In this document: positions 42,773 to 51,418 of the stretch, piece after piece
Layout: every line of letters starts with the position of its first letter
How positions within the stretch are numbered: position 1 is the stretch's first letter
Origin: RYN-230 sp963813975
GTDB taxonomy: Bacteria > Actinomycetota > Actinomycetes > Streptosporangiales > Streptosporangiaceae
Reading direction: 5' to 3'
DNA length: 64,000 nt
Assembly: GCA_963813975.1 (NCBI GenBank)
Contig: CAWFAP010000001.1
Location: 992,001-1,056,000 of the forward strand
Program-made: the position numbers and the translations under genes
The notes under the pieces: model-generated
The model's database searches: none
The model's input: only the letters and a program-made list of their open reading frames with translations
Told to the model about the DNA's origin: nothing

Positions 42773-43594
42773 TTAGAAGGAACGGATGGCGCCGCCGTCT
42801 ATCGGGATCATGCTGCCGGTGATGTAGGAGGCGGCGGGGGAGAGCACGAACGCGGCCGTCCGCGCGAATTCGGCGGGTTCGCCGTACCGGCGCAGCGGGA
42901 TGTTCCGGGACAGGCGGGCGCGTACTTCATCCGGGTCGCCCTCGAGGGCGTCCAGCTGGCGGACCCGGTCGGTGGCGATCCTGACCGGCAGCAGCCCGTT
43001 GATCCGGATCCCGGCGGGGCCGTGCTCGTCGGCGAGCGTCTTCACCACCCCGGCCAGTCCGGGGAACAGCCCGTTGGAGATGGCGAGGCCAGGAAGGGGC
43101 GCGCGGACGGAGGCGGCCAGCACGAACAGGATGGAGCCGCCTGTCCCGCTCAGCGCGCTGGCCCCGGGGCCGTCCCGGCTTTCGCCGTCCAGTTCGGCCG
43201 CGAGCACCCGCGCCAGCCGGACGGCGCCCAGGAAGACGCTCTCAAACGCTGCCCGCCAGGCGTCGTCCCCGGTGTCCGCGACAGTCCCGGAAGGTGATCC
43301 GCCGACACTGATGAGCGCACCGTCCAGGCGGCCGAAACGTTCCCGCGCGGCGGCGATCAGCTGCGCCGGGGTGCCGGGGTCAGCGTTGTCGGCCACGGTC
43401 CAGGCCGCCTGGCCGCCGGCGCCGCCCTGGGTGAGGCGGGCGACGGCCGCCGTGGCCGTGGCCTCGTGGGGGGCGCTCAGCATCACCCGGGCTCCCTCGT
43501 CCACCAGGGCCTGGGCGCCCGCGAACCCCAGCCCCCGGCTGCCTCCCGTCACCAGGAACACCCGGTCCCGCAATCCAAGGTCCATGCGGGTCAT
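42773..43594 (-). CDS. SDR-family protein lacking the canonical YxxxK
   Basis: 273 residues (or from the ATG at 43585). The coenzyme motif VFLVTGGSRGLGFAGAQALV is intact and the NNAG-equivalent region is GALISVGGSPSG. The usual Tyr-x-x-x-Lys position reads GLAISNGLFPGLAGVVKTLA, without Tyr or the spaced Lys. The end AEFARTAAFVLSPAASYITG, then SMIPIDGGAI, is typical SDR. This matches a divergent SDR group seen in actinomycetes, where a Ser-Asn pair occupies the region. It is divergent from the UbiB-like gene. Confidence 0.82.
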   Translation of the reverse strand: MTRMDLGLRDRVFLVTGGSRGLGFAGAQALVDEGARVMLSAPHEATATAAVARLTQGGAGGQAAWTVADNADPGTPAQLIAAARERFGRLDGALISVGGSPSGTVADTGDDAWRAAFESVFLGAVRLARVLAAELDGESRDGPGASALSGTGGSILFVLAASVRAPLPGLAISNGLFPGLAGVVKTLADEHGPAGIRINGLLPVRIATDRVRQLDALEGDPDEVRARLSRNIPLRRYGEPAEFARTAAFVLSPAASYITGSMIPIDGGAIRSF

Positions 43595-43762
43595 TGTGCC
43601 CGGCGGGTGCGCAGCCGGGAGAAGCTGGGCGCCGGGCCGGCGTCGCAGCGCGGATGGCTACTAGATTCGTGTGCGCACCAGACCACGAACGCCCTCGTCG
43701 AGACCGCAAAGGAGCCTGGCCATGCCAAGGTCGCGACCCGCCCGGGCGCTGCGGAGCCTGCC

Positions 43763-45730
43763 GTGACGGCCCTCAGCGTTCCCCTGGTGGCGATCGCGAC
43801 CGCCCTGACCGTGCTCGTCTTCGCGTTCGGGGTGCGCCGGCTGATCGGCCTGCCCCTGTCCATCCTGCGCGTGCTGGCCGCCGGCCTCATCGCGTTCTTC
43901 GTCGCCCCGCCGATCATCAGGGCCATGGGCGGCGCCGCCGTGACCAGCCGGAAGGCCAGCGTCCTGCCGGGTCTGTGGTTCGTGATCCTGGGCGTGGTCA
44001 TCGCGCTGCTGGTCGGCATGGTCTTCCTCGTCATCGCCGAGGCGCTGGTGCCGAGCGGGTCCCTGCCCGGGCCGCTCTACCTGCTCCGCGGGACCCGGCG
44101 GCAGATCGGCCGGATGCGCCGCTACTCGCAGATCAGCCGCATCCTGGTGCGGCGCGGCCTGCTGCCCTATCAGCAGGGCGGCCGCCGGTCCGAGATGGGC
44201 ACCTCCGAGGGCCGGGCCCGGCTGGCCCGTTCGCTGCGCCTGGCCCTCGAAGACGGCGGGGTCACGTTCATCAAGCTGGGGCAGGTGCTCTCGACCCGTC
44301 GTGATCTCCTCCCGGCCGAGTTCATCAGCGAACTCAGCCGCCTGCAGGATGACGCCCCGCAGGTCCCGTGGCCCAGGATCCAGGAGGTGCTCAGGTCCGA
44401 ACTGGGTGCCGGGATGGACGAGGCGTTCGCCAGCTTCGACCACGAGCCGCTGGCCGCGGCCTCCATCGCCCAGGTTCACGCCGCGACGCTCAGGTCGGGC
44501 GCCCGGGTGGTCGTCAAGGTGCGCCGGCCGGATGTGACCCGGGTCGTGGACCGGGACCTGGACATCGTGGCCCGGCTGGCGGCCCGGTTGCAGCGCAGCA
44601 CGAGCTGGGGCGGGGCGGTCGGCGCCGTGGAGCTGTCCCACGGGTTCGCCGGCGCGCTGCGCGAGGAACTCGACCTGCGGATAGAGGCGCGCAACATGAC
44701 GTCGGTGGCCGCCGCGTCGGCGGACCGGGGCAGCGTCCAGGTTCCGGTTCCGCACCTGCCGCTGTGCGGCGAAACGGTGCTCGTCATGGAGTACCTCGAC
44801 GGCCGCCCGCTGGCCTCGGCCGGCGCTGACCTGCCCGCCGGGGAGCGCTCCGCGCTGGCCCGCGCGCTGCTCGACAGCCTGCTCCGCCAGGTCATGATCG
44901 ACGGGACGTTCCACGCGGACCCGCACCCCGGCAACATCCTCTTGCTCACCGACGGCCGGCTGGGGCTGCTGGACTTCGGGTCGGTGGGCCGTATTGACGC
45001 CGGGCTGCGCTCCGCGCTGCAGCGGCTGCTGCTGGCCCTCGACCGGGGAGACCCCGCCGGGCTCGCGGACGCGCTGCTCGATGTCGTCGAGCGCCCCGAG
45101 GATCTCGACGAGCTGCGGCTGGAACGGACGCTCGGCCGGTTCGCGGCCCGGCACATCGCGGCCGGGATCGCCCCCGACGTGCGCATGTTCACCGACCTGT
45201 TCCGCATCGTGGCCGACTACGGGCTGGCCGTGCCCCCGGAGATCGCCGCGGTCTTCCGGGCGCTGGCCACCATGGAGGGCTCGCTCACCCAGCTGGCCCC
45301 CGGCTTCGACGTGGTCGCCGAAGCCCGCCGTTTCGCGTCCGACCAGCTCGCCGACCAGTTCACCCCGGAGACCCTCAGGAGGACGGCGATCGAGGAACTG
45401 GCGGCGATGCTGCCCATGCTGCGGCGGCTGCCGAGGCGTATCGACCGCATCGGCGCCTCGCTCGAAACGGGGCGGCTCAGCGTCAATGTCCGGCTCTTCG
45501 CCAACGCCGCCGACCGCCGGCACCTCACCGGCCTTCTGCACCAGGTCCTGCTCACGTTCCTGGCCGCCGCCGCGGGGATCATGGCGGTCATGATGATCGG
45601 CCTGCACGGCGGGCCGGCCATCACCAGCAGCGTGACCCTCTACGCCTTCTTCGGCTACTGCCTGCTCGTGACCGCCGCGATCCTCGCCGTCCGCGTGCTC
45701 GTCCTGGTCTTCCGTCCCGACACAAGCTGA
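43763..45730 (+). CDS. ABC1/UbiB-family atypical kinase, membrane protein
   Basis: 655 residues from a GTG with GGAG six bases upstream. Two N-terminal hydrophobic pairs (VTALSVPLVAIATALTVLVF and later LWFVILGVVIALLVGMVFLV) precede the UbiB core. That core shows FIKLGQVLSTRRDLLPAEFI (KxGQ motif), LAAASIAQVHAATLRSGARV, VVKVRRP, LREELDLRIEARNM, MIDGTFHADPHPGNILLL and LLDFGSVGRI. Two C-terminal helices (LLTFLAAAAGIMAVMM and VTLYAFFGYCLLVTAAILAV) anchor the other end. UbiB kinases assist quinone or isoprenoid-lipid metabolism and have ATPase-like activity. A 14-codon frame with GGAG overlaps the start (GTGA), possibly a coupling leader. Confidence 0.88.
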   Translation: MTALSVPLVAIATALTVLVFAFGVRRLIGLPLSILRVLAAGLIAFFVAPPIIRAMGGAAVTSRKASVLPGLWFVILGVVIALLVGMVFLVIAEALVPSGSLPGPLYLLRGTRRQIGRMRRYSQISRILVRRGLLPYQQGGRRSEMGTSEGRARLARSLRLALEDGGVTFIKLGQVLSTRRDLLPAEFISELSRLQDDAPQVPWPRIQEVLRSELGAGMDEAFASFDHEPLAAASIAQVHAATLRSGARVVVKVRRPDVTRVVDRDLDIVARLAARLQRSTSWGGAVGAVELSHGFAGALREELDLRIEARNMTSVAAASADRGSVQVPVPHLPLCGETVLVMEYLDGRPLASAGADLPAGERSALARALLDSLLRQVMIDGTFHADPHPGNILLLTDGRLGLLDFGSVGRIDAGLRSALQRLLLALDRGDPAGLADALLDVVERPEDLDELRLERTLGRFAARHIAAGIAPDVRMFTDLFRIVADYGLAVPPEIAAVFRALATMEGSLTQLAPGFDVVAEARRFASDQLADQFTPETLRRTAIEELAAMLPMLRRLPRRIDRIGASLETGRLSVNVRLFANAADRRHLTGLLHQVLLTFLAAAAGIMAVMMIGLHGGPAITSSVTLYAFFGYCLLVTAAILAVRVLVLVFRPDTS

Positions 45731-45758
45731 TGCCAAGCCGGGCTGGCCGGCCGCCCGG

Positions 45759-45994
45759 TTATCGTGTGCGGCGGCTCGGGGGCCGCAGGGCCCAGGACAG
45801 TACGGCCAGGGCCGTCATGACGGCCAGCAGCGCCACCTCGCCAACGTCGTGGCCCGTGGTCAGGTGAGAGGCGATGGCCCCCGTGTAGGTGAAGAAGGCC
45901 CCGCGCAGGCCCACTCCTTGAGCAGTGCGCGTCCCGGGACGAGCAGGGTGACCGCACCCAGCACCTTCCAGGTCCCCAGGAACCCGGCCTTCAC
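45759..45994 (-). pseudogene. DoxX-family membrane protein remnant, N-truncated and frameshifted
   Basis: From a GTG with GAGGAGGGG the frame reads VKAGFLGTWKVLGAVTLLVP, GRALLKEWA, then changes frame at 45898-45902 (one G/C missing in the run of Cs). It continues as AFFTYTGAIASHL, TTGHDVGEVALLAVMTALAV, LSWALRPPSRRTR and TAA. This is the second half of a DoxX-like four-helix membrane protein; the first helix region is absent. It may be a short functional form if the indel is an error, but the missing N terminus argues for decay. Confidence 0.6.
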
Positions 45995-46220
45995 CTCGGT
46001 CCCCTCCTCATCGCCGTCACGGTCGCGGTCACGGCCTGGGGGTCGATGGTCGGTATCGCGGCCACTGGCCGGCTCACCCGCTGGCTGCCCGCCCGGCCGC
46101 GCCGTGCTCCCACGGCGGCGGTGGTCGCCGGGTTCGGCGCGATAGGCGCCGACGGGCTCGGCCTGGTGCTGCTCGCGGCCCAGCTGGCCACTGGCCCGGG
46201 GAAGCTTTCCCCGGGCCGCG
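45983..46220 (+). pseudogene. Fragment of an unknown two-helix membrane protein
   Basis: An open frame reads LGPLLIAVTVAVTAWGSMVG, IAATGRLTRWLPARPRRAPT, then AAVVAGFGAIGADGLGLVLL, AAQLATG before dissolving into Gly/Arg/Pro-rich noise. Hydrophobic segments and codon pattern look coding, but there is no start with a ribosome site and it overlaps the DoxX fragment on the other strand, so it is probably half of a broken gene. The family is unknown. Confidence 0.35.
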
Positions 46221-46786
46221 GCGGCCGCGGCGAGCCTGTCCCGGCTGGTGGTCGCCGGGCGCGGGGGCCGCCGCTGCCTGGTCCTCCGGGCGAGCCTGAC
46301 CTGAGACAGCCGCCCGGAACGTTTCAGCCCAGATCGGCGCGATCCACGCAGAACACGCTCACCGGGTAGGGCTGGCCGGGCCCGAGAACTCGGTGGCTTC
46401 CGGCTGCGCCGGGCGGAATCCCCGAGGACTGAACCGTTCGCGGGATCCCGGTCGTACCTTGCCAAGAGCCACGGCCGACCCGGGACACCAGAACGGCACT
46501 CCTGCCGACGGCGCGCACAGCGGTCAGGGCATGGCCGCAGCCGGAACAATGGCGTTTCCTGGGTAAGGCGTAAATCGGCGGGCCCATCTGAGGTCTAGGC
46601 TCGTATTACGGCCCATTTCTCGTGCGATACGTTGTCCCCGTGCTCTGTTCACCGTCGGTTCCCGGGGCCCGCTCATGGCCCGGTAATTTTCCCTCAAATA
46701 TTTCTGGGCGGGAGTGAACCGCGGGCGCTAAGGGGGTCGTAACTCTCAGCAGAAGCAGCAAGGGCCATCGGCCCGAAGGAGGAGAA
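46221..46786. other. Intergenic region upstream of the DUF4190 gene
   Basis: 566 bases. A minus-strand frame (46324-46587) starts with CSGCGH-containing sequence, but its second half is noise and it lacks a ribosome site. The last 100 bases (46640-46780), AT-richer, should hold the promoter of the next gene. Confidence 0.45.
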
Positions 46787-47101
46787 ATGAGTACGTATTT
46801 CCCGCAGGAGCAGCCGGTCCCGTCGTACGCAGGCCAGCTGAAGCTGGTCCGGGCGTCTAATGGCCAGGCCGTGGCCGGAATGGTCCTCGGTATTCTGGCC
46901 GTCATCATCGAGTGGGGCGGCCTGCTCACCCTGGGCATGGCCGTGGCCGCGATCATTTGCGGTGCGATCGGCCTGAACCGGAGTCGTGAGGTCGGACTGG
47001 GTCACGGGCAGGCCGTGGCCGGCGTGACCCTCGGGATCATCGGCTGCGTCCTGTACCTGGTCTGGGGCCTCGTCTCGCTGGGACTGTTCCTCCTCATCTG
47101 A
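46787..47101 (+). CDS. DUF4190 small membrane protein
   Basis: 104 residues, ATG after GAAGGAGG. A short polar N terminus (MSTYFPQEQPVPSYAGQ) precedes two transmembrane helices, each introduced by a GQAVAGMVLGI or GQAVAGVTLGI repeat, the hallmark of DUF4190. Between them is CGAIGLNRSREVGLGHG. It is a common small actinobacterial protein of unknown role, perhaps in cell division or envelope. A large hairpin follows, so it is monocistronic. Confidence 0.88.
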   Translation: MSTYFPQEQPVPSYAGQLKLVRASNGQAVAGMVLGILAVIIEWGGLLTLGMAVAAIICGAIGLNRSREVGLGHGQAVAGVTLGIIGCVLYLVWGLVSLGLFLLI

Positions 47102-47140
47102 GGAAATACCGCTCAGCAGATCGGGCCGGGAAGGATCGGC

Positions 47141-47181
47141 TGGCCCCGGCAATGCTGGAACAACAGCATCGGCCGGGGCCA
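47141..47181 (+). terminator. Long hairpin terminator after the DUF4190 gene
   Basis: TGGCCCCGGC-AATGCTG pairs with CAGCAT-CGGCCGGGGCCA around the loop GAACAA: 16 base pairs with one small internal bulge. Confidence 0.75.
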
Positions 47182-47293
47182 CCTGATCATCTGGAAGTCC
47201 GGCCGCAGCCTGATACGGCCGGACCGGCGCACAATTCCGGGCAGGAAACTATTGCGCGCTCGCCGTGTGTTGCTAAAGCGTGAGGGCTGAAAC

Positions 47294-49708
47294 GTGAGTA
47301 GGACCCAGTTCCGGGCTATCTACGTGACTCTGACGATGACGTTCGTCCTGCCCCTGTTGGTCAGTGTGATCAGCGAGCAGATGAACCGGGTCGCAGCGAA
47401 TGACTGGAAGCATTACTGGCCGTACTTCGCGGCCGCCGCCGTGCTCATCCTGGCTGCGCTGGCCCGCCACACAATCCACTCTCGCCCGGCGGCCGATCTG
47501 GGCGAGGTCGCGGACCGGCTGGCGCGTTCTATATCGGAGCAATGGCGCGCGGAAGCCGCCACTCGGAAGATCAATGACCCCGTAACGCTACTGGTGCCAT
47601 GGCGGAGGGTCCGGGACCCTATTTCCGAGGGCCCACCCGGCAACGCAGGCGGAATATCGTTGTTTGACGACCTGATCGACGCGATCCCCGCGCAGCGCCT
47701 GATCGTTCTGGGTAAGCCCGGTGCGGGGAAGACAGCTCTGCTGGTTGACCTGGTCCTGAGGCTGCTGCAGCGGCAAGACCGCGAAACGGGCTGGGCGGAC
47801 CGGCCCCACAGCGATCAGATCGTCCCGGTGGTGTTCTCGCTCTCATCCTGGAGTCCCGACCAGACGCTGCGTGACTGGCTGGTGGACCGGCTGGAGGCGG
47901 AGCATCCGGAGCTCCAGGCGCCAGAGCACAGTGACCCTGAGGCGCCCACCCGGGCCCGCGCGCTGGTGGAGCGGAACCTGATCCTGCCGGTGCTCGACGG
48001 GTTCGACGAGATCCCCGACGTGAAGCGCGCTGAGGCGCTAGCGAAGGTCAGCGAGGCGCTGCAGTACAGCCCCATGGGAATCGTGATCGCCAGCCGCGAT
48101 CACGAGTTCCGGGCGGCGGCGGACGCCCCCGCCAGCGAAGTGGGCGTCGCACCTGGTGCCGTCGTCGTGCGTCTAGACGATGTGACCGCGGGCGCGGCCG
48201 CGCATTACCTCGACCCGCGCGGGACCGGTCGGTGGGCGAAGGTCCTCGCGGAACTCGGCCAGGATTCGCCCGTAGGCCATGCGCTGCGGACACCGCTGAT
48301 GATCAGCCTTGCCTACGCGGTCTACAACCGCCGCCCCCCCGGCCGGCCAGAGATATCCCTGCCGTCTCCTGATCAGCTGCTCGCGTTCAACTCCGAGGAG
48401 GAAGTCCGCTATCACCTCTTCGACGCCTGCGTCCCGGCTGCCTACCGTGACCAGCCAGGAAAAGCCGGGTCGGCCGTGCGCTGGCTGACCTCTCTGGCCC
48501 GGTACCTGGATGCGGGGCGGGATCCGCTCTGGCACCGGCCGGCCAAGTCCCCGGAACCCGCGGCGCAGGCAACGCCGAGCCGCCATCCGGCGGGAGCCGA
48601 TCTCGCGTGGTGGAGGCTGCGGGCGTCCGTCCCCCGCCCCGTCGTCGGCCTCATCGTGGGACTACCCCCGGCGGTCGCGGTCGGCCTGGTGGCCGGCCTG
48701 ACTCCCGGGCTCGGGTCCGGGCTCGGGCTCGGCACGATCGCGGGCTTTGCCGCCGGCGCAGCACCGGGGGTGATCCGGCACGGAAGCTGGCGGGTGCCAC
48801 GGTCACGGGACAGCATCGGCGCCGGTATCGCCGGAGGGTTCGCCGGTGCCCTGCTGGGGGCCGCGCTGGGCGGGCTGGTCGTGTGGGCCACCGGGGATGG
48901 CCAGGTCACAAGGGGCCTGATGGGATCCCTGGGCGTCGGCATCGGCGTCGGGGTATGCCACGGACTCCGCCGCGGCATCCCGGCGGCGGCGGTCGGCGGC
49001 GCGGTAGTGGCGCTCACCGCCGGTGCTGGTACCGGTCTGCCGGCCGGGGTGGTGGACGGGCTGGGCGCCTGGCTGGCGGCCGCCGTCACCATCGAGAGCA
49101 TCCATCGCGGCGAGCCCTCGCGCGGGGTGCGTGGCCTGGGCTGGTCGAAGGCTGGCTATCTCGTCGGTGCCACAGCCGGGATCGGCATCGGCCTGCTTGC
49201 TGGTCCGGTCGCGGGTCTGGTCGCCGCGACGGTCGGCGGGTTCGCCGCCGGGCTGCAGGGCACGCCCGCCGACCTTGCGTGGACGGATGCCGCCGATGGG
49301 CCGGCTGAGCTGCTGGCCCGGGATCGCGCCACCTGCTGGCTCATCGCACTCGTCGGCGGGGGAGCCTTCGGGCTGGGAGCGGGCCTGGGCGTCCGGGTCG
49401 CGGTCGGCCTGGCGGCCGGGCTGACCGTCGGGCTGATCGCCGCGTCCATCCAGGCCGCGTGGCTGCCGTTCACGATCGCCCGGTTCTGGCTGGCCGCCAC
49501 AGGCTGGCTGCCGCTCAGGCTCATGTCCTTCCTGGCCGACGCGCACCGACGCGGGGTCCTCCGCCAGGTGGGAGGCGTCTACCAGTTCCGTCACGTTGAC
49601 CTGCAGCGCCGGCTTGCCCGTCAGGACGCCACCGCGGCCTCCGCGGACCTGCGGCCTGAGCCGTATCCGCGCATGGCGGGCGGCGCGAAGCCGGTGACGT
49701 CCGGGTAG
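47294..49708 (+). CDS. Membrane-anchored NACHT (STAND) NTPase with glycine-rich transmembrane C-terminal region
   Basis: 804 residues from GTG. Two N-terminal helices (about 11-28 and 43-57) place the chain at the membrane. The NACHT NTPase follows with Walker A GKPGAGKT (140-147), Walker B LPVLDGFDEIPD (231-242) and a sensor-type IVIASRDHEF. Residues about 425-700 are a chain of Gly/Ala-rich hydrophobic segments such as VVGLIVGLPPAVAVGLVAGL and GIAGGFAGALLGAALGG. The end RRGVLRQVGGVYQFRHVDLQ, RRLARQ resembles the winged helix closing many actinomycete NACHT proteins. STAND proteins oligomerise on sensing a trigger, and several bacterial NACHT proteins defend against phage. A membrane pore effector is an inference from the C-terminal region. 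It stands alone between hairpins and an ECF operon. Confidence 0.8.
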   Translation: MSRTQFRAIYVTLTMTFVLPLLVSVISEQMNRVAANDWKHYWPYFAAAAVLILAALARHTIHSRPAADLGEVADRLARSISEQWRAEAATRKINDPVTLLVPWRRVRDPISEGPPGNAGGISLFDDLIDAIPAQRLIVLGKPGAGKTALLVDLVLRLLQRQDRETGWADRPHSDQIVPVVFSLSSWSPDQTLRDWLVDRLEAEHPELQAPEHSDPEAPTRARALVERNLILPVLDGFDEIPDVKRAEALAKVSEALQYSPMGIVIASRDHEFRAAADAPASEVGVAPGAVVVRLDDVTAGAAAHYLDPRGTGRWAKVLAELGQDSPVGHALRTPLMISLAYAVYNRRPPGRPEISLPSPDQLLAFNSEEEVRYHLFDACVPAAYRDQPGKAGSAVRWLTSLARYLDAGRDPLWHRPAKSPEPAAQATPSRHPAGADLAWWRLRASVPRPVVGLIVGLPPAVAVGLVAGLTPGLGSGLGLGTIAGFAAGAAPGVIRHGSWRVPRSRDSIGAGIAGGFAGALLGAALGGLVVWATGDGQVTRGLMGSLGVGIGVGVCHGLRRGIPAAAVGGAVVALTAGAGTGLPAGVVDGLGAWLAAAVTIESIHRGEPSRGVRGLGWSKAGYLVGATAGIGIGLLAGPVAGLVAATVGGFAAGLQGTPADLAWTDAADGPAELLARDRATCWLIALVGGGAFGLGAGLGVRVAVGLAAGLTVGLIAASIQAAWLPFTIARFWLAATGWLPLRLMSFLADAHRRGVLRQVGGVYQFRHVDLQRRLARQDATAASADLRPEPYPRMAGGAKPVTSG

Positions 49709-49928
49709 AAGATCGCTGACGAGCCGGCTGGCCGAAGGGCCGGTTTGGATGCGCCCCGGCCGGGCACGCTCGCGTTGACATAACGACACAAGTCGGCCCA
49801 GTGCTGGTACCCGCGCCAACCCGGTGACGGCCGACGAAACCAGGCCCTTGTCCCGGCCGGAAAAGACCGGGGCGTTGTGAACCGTTCGGCGGGTGGACGT
49901 CGTAAGAACCTGGTTGGGGGGCGTCACA

Positions 49929-50501
49929 GTGTCGGTGACCGATGCTGAGGACCGCAGCGCTGCCGAGGAGGCAGGGCTGGTCGCGCAGATAGCTGCCGGG
50001 GATGTGGAGGGCCCGGTGGCCGAGCTTTACCGCAGGTATGGGCGGCGCCTGTACCGCTTCGGGATGCAGGCGCTCGGGAACGACGGACTGGCAGAGGAAA
50101 TGGTTCAGGAGTGCTTCGTCAGGCTGTGGCGGACCGCCGTGCGGTACGACCCTGGGCGGGCTGGTGTCGGCACCTACCTGTTCGTGATCGCCCGGACCAT
50201 CGCGCTGGACATCCGCAAGCGCCCATCGTCCCGGGAACTGCTTCCGCTGGAAGAGGTCTACACGCCGCCTCAGTTCGACAAGGTCGAACAGGTACTGGAC
50301 AGCCTGATCATGCGCGAAGCGCTCGACACCCTGAGCGTCGCGCACCGGCAGGTGATCCGCCTGGCTCATGACCAGGACCTCACGCAGTCCCAGATCGCCG
50401 ACCGGCTCGGCCTGCCGTTAGGCACGGTGAAGACACGGATGTTCCACGCCATGCGGGCTCTGCGTGCCGCTCTGGATGAGCGAGGTTTCCATGCCGCCTG
50501 A
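49929..50501 (+). CDS. ECF RNA polymerase sigma factor (RskA-partner type)
   Basis: 190 residues from the GTG of VSVTDAED behind a G-rich ribosome site; an upstream GTG at 49893 is possible. Region 2 is VAELYRRYGRRLYRFGMQAL, LAEEMVQECFVRLWRTAVRY. Region 4 is LDTLSVAHRQVIRLAHDQDL, TQSQIADRLGLPLGTVKTRM. Its last 11 bases overlap the start of an RskA-like anti-sigma factor, giving a standard SigK/RskA-type pair in which the membrane anti-sigma holds the sigma until an envelope signal arrives. Confidence 0.92.
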   Translation: MSVTDAEDRSAAEEAGLVAQIAAGDVEGPVAELYRRYGRRLYRFGMQALGNDGLAEEMVQECFVRLWRTAVRYDPGRAGVGTYLFVIARTIALDIRKRPSSRELLPLEEVYTPPQFDKVEQVLDSLIMREALDTLSVAHRQVIRLAHDQDLTQSQIADRLGLPLGTVKTRMFHAMRALRAALDERGFHAA

Positions 50502-51348
50502 CGCCAGTAACCCCGAATTGCGGCACCCCGACGCGGCGGGCTGGGCCCTGGGTGCCCTGGACCCGGGTGACGCCGCGGCCTTCGAGGTCCACCTCCGCGA
50601 CTGCGCCGCGTGCCAGGGGGACGTGGCCGGGTTCGCGGCCGTGACCCGGGCCCTGAAGTCCCCCGCACCGGCCGTTGAGCCACCAGCTGGCCTGGCGGCC
50701 AAGACGCTGGCCAGCGTCCAGCACGCCATCATGACCGCCGGCCAGGCCGGCCAGCCTGCCCCCGGGGCAGCCACGGTCATGACGGCCGTGCCCGCCCAGC
50801 GGCCCGCCACCGCCGCCACCGTCCAGCAGGCCGTCCAGGAAGCCAAAAGTCCCGAAGACACCCCCAGTCCATCTCCGGCCAGGATGTCGAGGTGGTGGCA
50901 CTGGCACTGGAACTTTCCCGTCTTCTCCCTCGCCGCGGCGTTCGGCGCGGCCGCCGCCGCCATCGTCATCGTCGTAGTGGGTCAGGCCGCTCCGGCTCTT
51001 GCCGCGGCGACATTCCCCATGTACTCAGGAGCGGGCGATGCTGCGGGGACGGTGGTCGTCGATCGGGGAGCTAACGGGTGGACGCTGAATGGCGCGCTCA
51101 GCCACCTTCGCCGCCTCTCAGGTCACCAGTACTACGAGTGCTGGTACCTCAGGTCGGCCAGCGACCCGCCCTCGGACGCTATTACGGCGGGCTCGTTCAC
51201 CTACGCGCCGGGCGGAAGCGGGACGTTCACGATGACGAGCGCGGCTGATCCGGGGCACTACAAGATCATGGAGATCGCTATCCAGCATCCCGGTGATAAC
51301 GGCCGTCCCGGCCAGGTCATCCTCAGGGGCTCTGCTCAACCAGCCTGA
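50491..51348 (+). CDS. Membrane anti-sigma factor (zinc-finger/RskA-like)
   Basis: 285 residues from the ATG preceded by GAGG. The N-terminal part has the ZAS motif AFEVHLRDCAACQGDVAGF (HxxxCxxC). A Pro/Ala/Thr-rich linker, one transmembrane helix (FSLAAAFGAAAAAIVIVVVG) and an external C-terminal domain (WTLNGALSHLRRLSGHQYYE, CWYLRS) follow, with the RskA-type anti-sigma-K domain pattern. It is co-translated with the ECF factor that it should inhibit. The external domain is the probable signal sensor. Confidence 0.88.
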   Translation: MPPDASNPELRHPDAAGWALGALDPGDAAAFEVHLRDCAACQGDVAGFAAVTRALKSPAPAVEPPAGLAAKTLASVQHAIMTAGQAGQPAPGAATVMTAVPAQRPATAATVQQAVQEAKSPEDTPSPSPARMSRWWHWHWNFPVFSLAAAFGAAAAAIVIVVVGQAAPALAAATFPMYSGAGDAAGTVVVDRGANGWTLNGALSHLRRLSGHQYYECWYLRSASDPPSDAITAGSFTYAPGGSGTFTMTSAADPGHYKIMEIAIQHPGDNGRPGQVILRGSAQPA

Positions 51349-51418
51349 ATCCAGCATTCCCATCCACGTGCCTTGCCCGGTCACCGGGGGCCGCCGTCCG
51401 CCCCAGTACGTTATGGGC

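Noticed and set aside
43661..45736. 691-codon frame antisense to the UbiB-like gene
   Set aside because: Antisense shadow; the plus strand has all UbiB motifs.
46324..46587. Possible small zinc-finger protein (starts with CSGCGH) on the minus strand
   Set aside because: Only the first 40 residues look ordered, no ribosome site, and the rest is low-complexity; not enough to call a gene.
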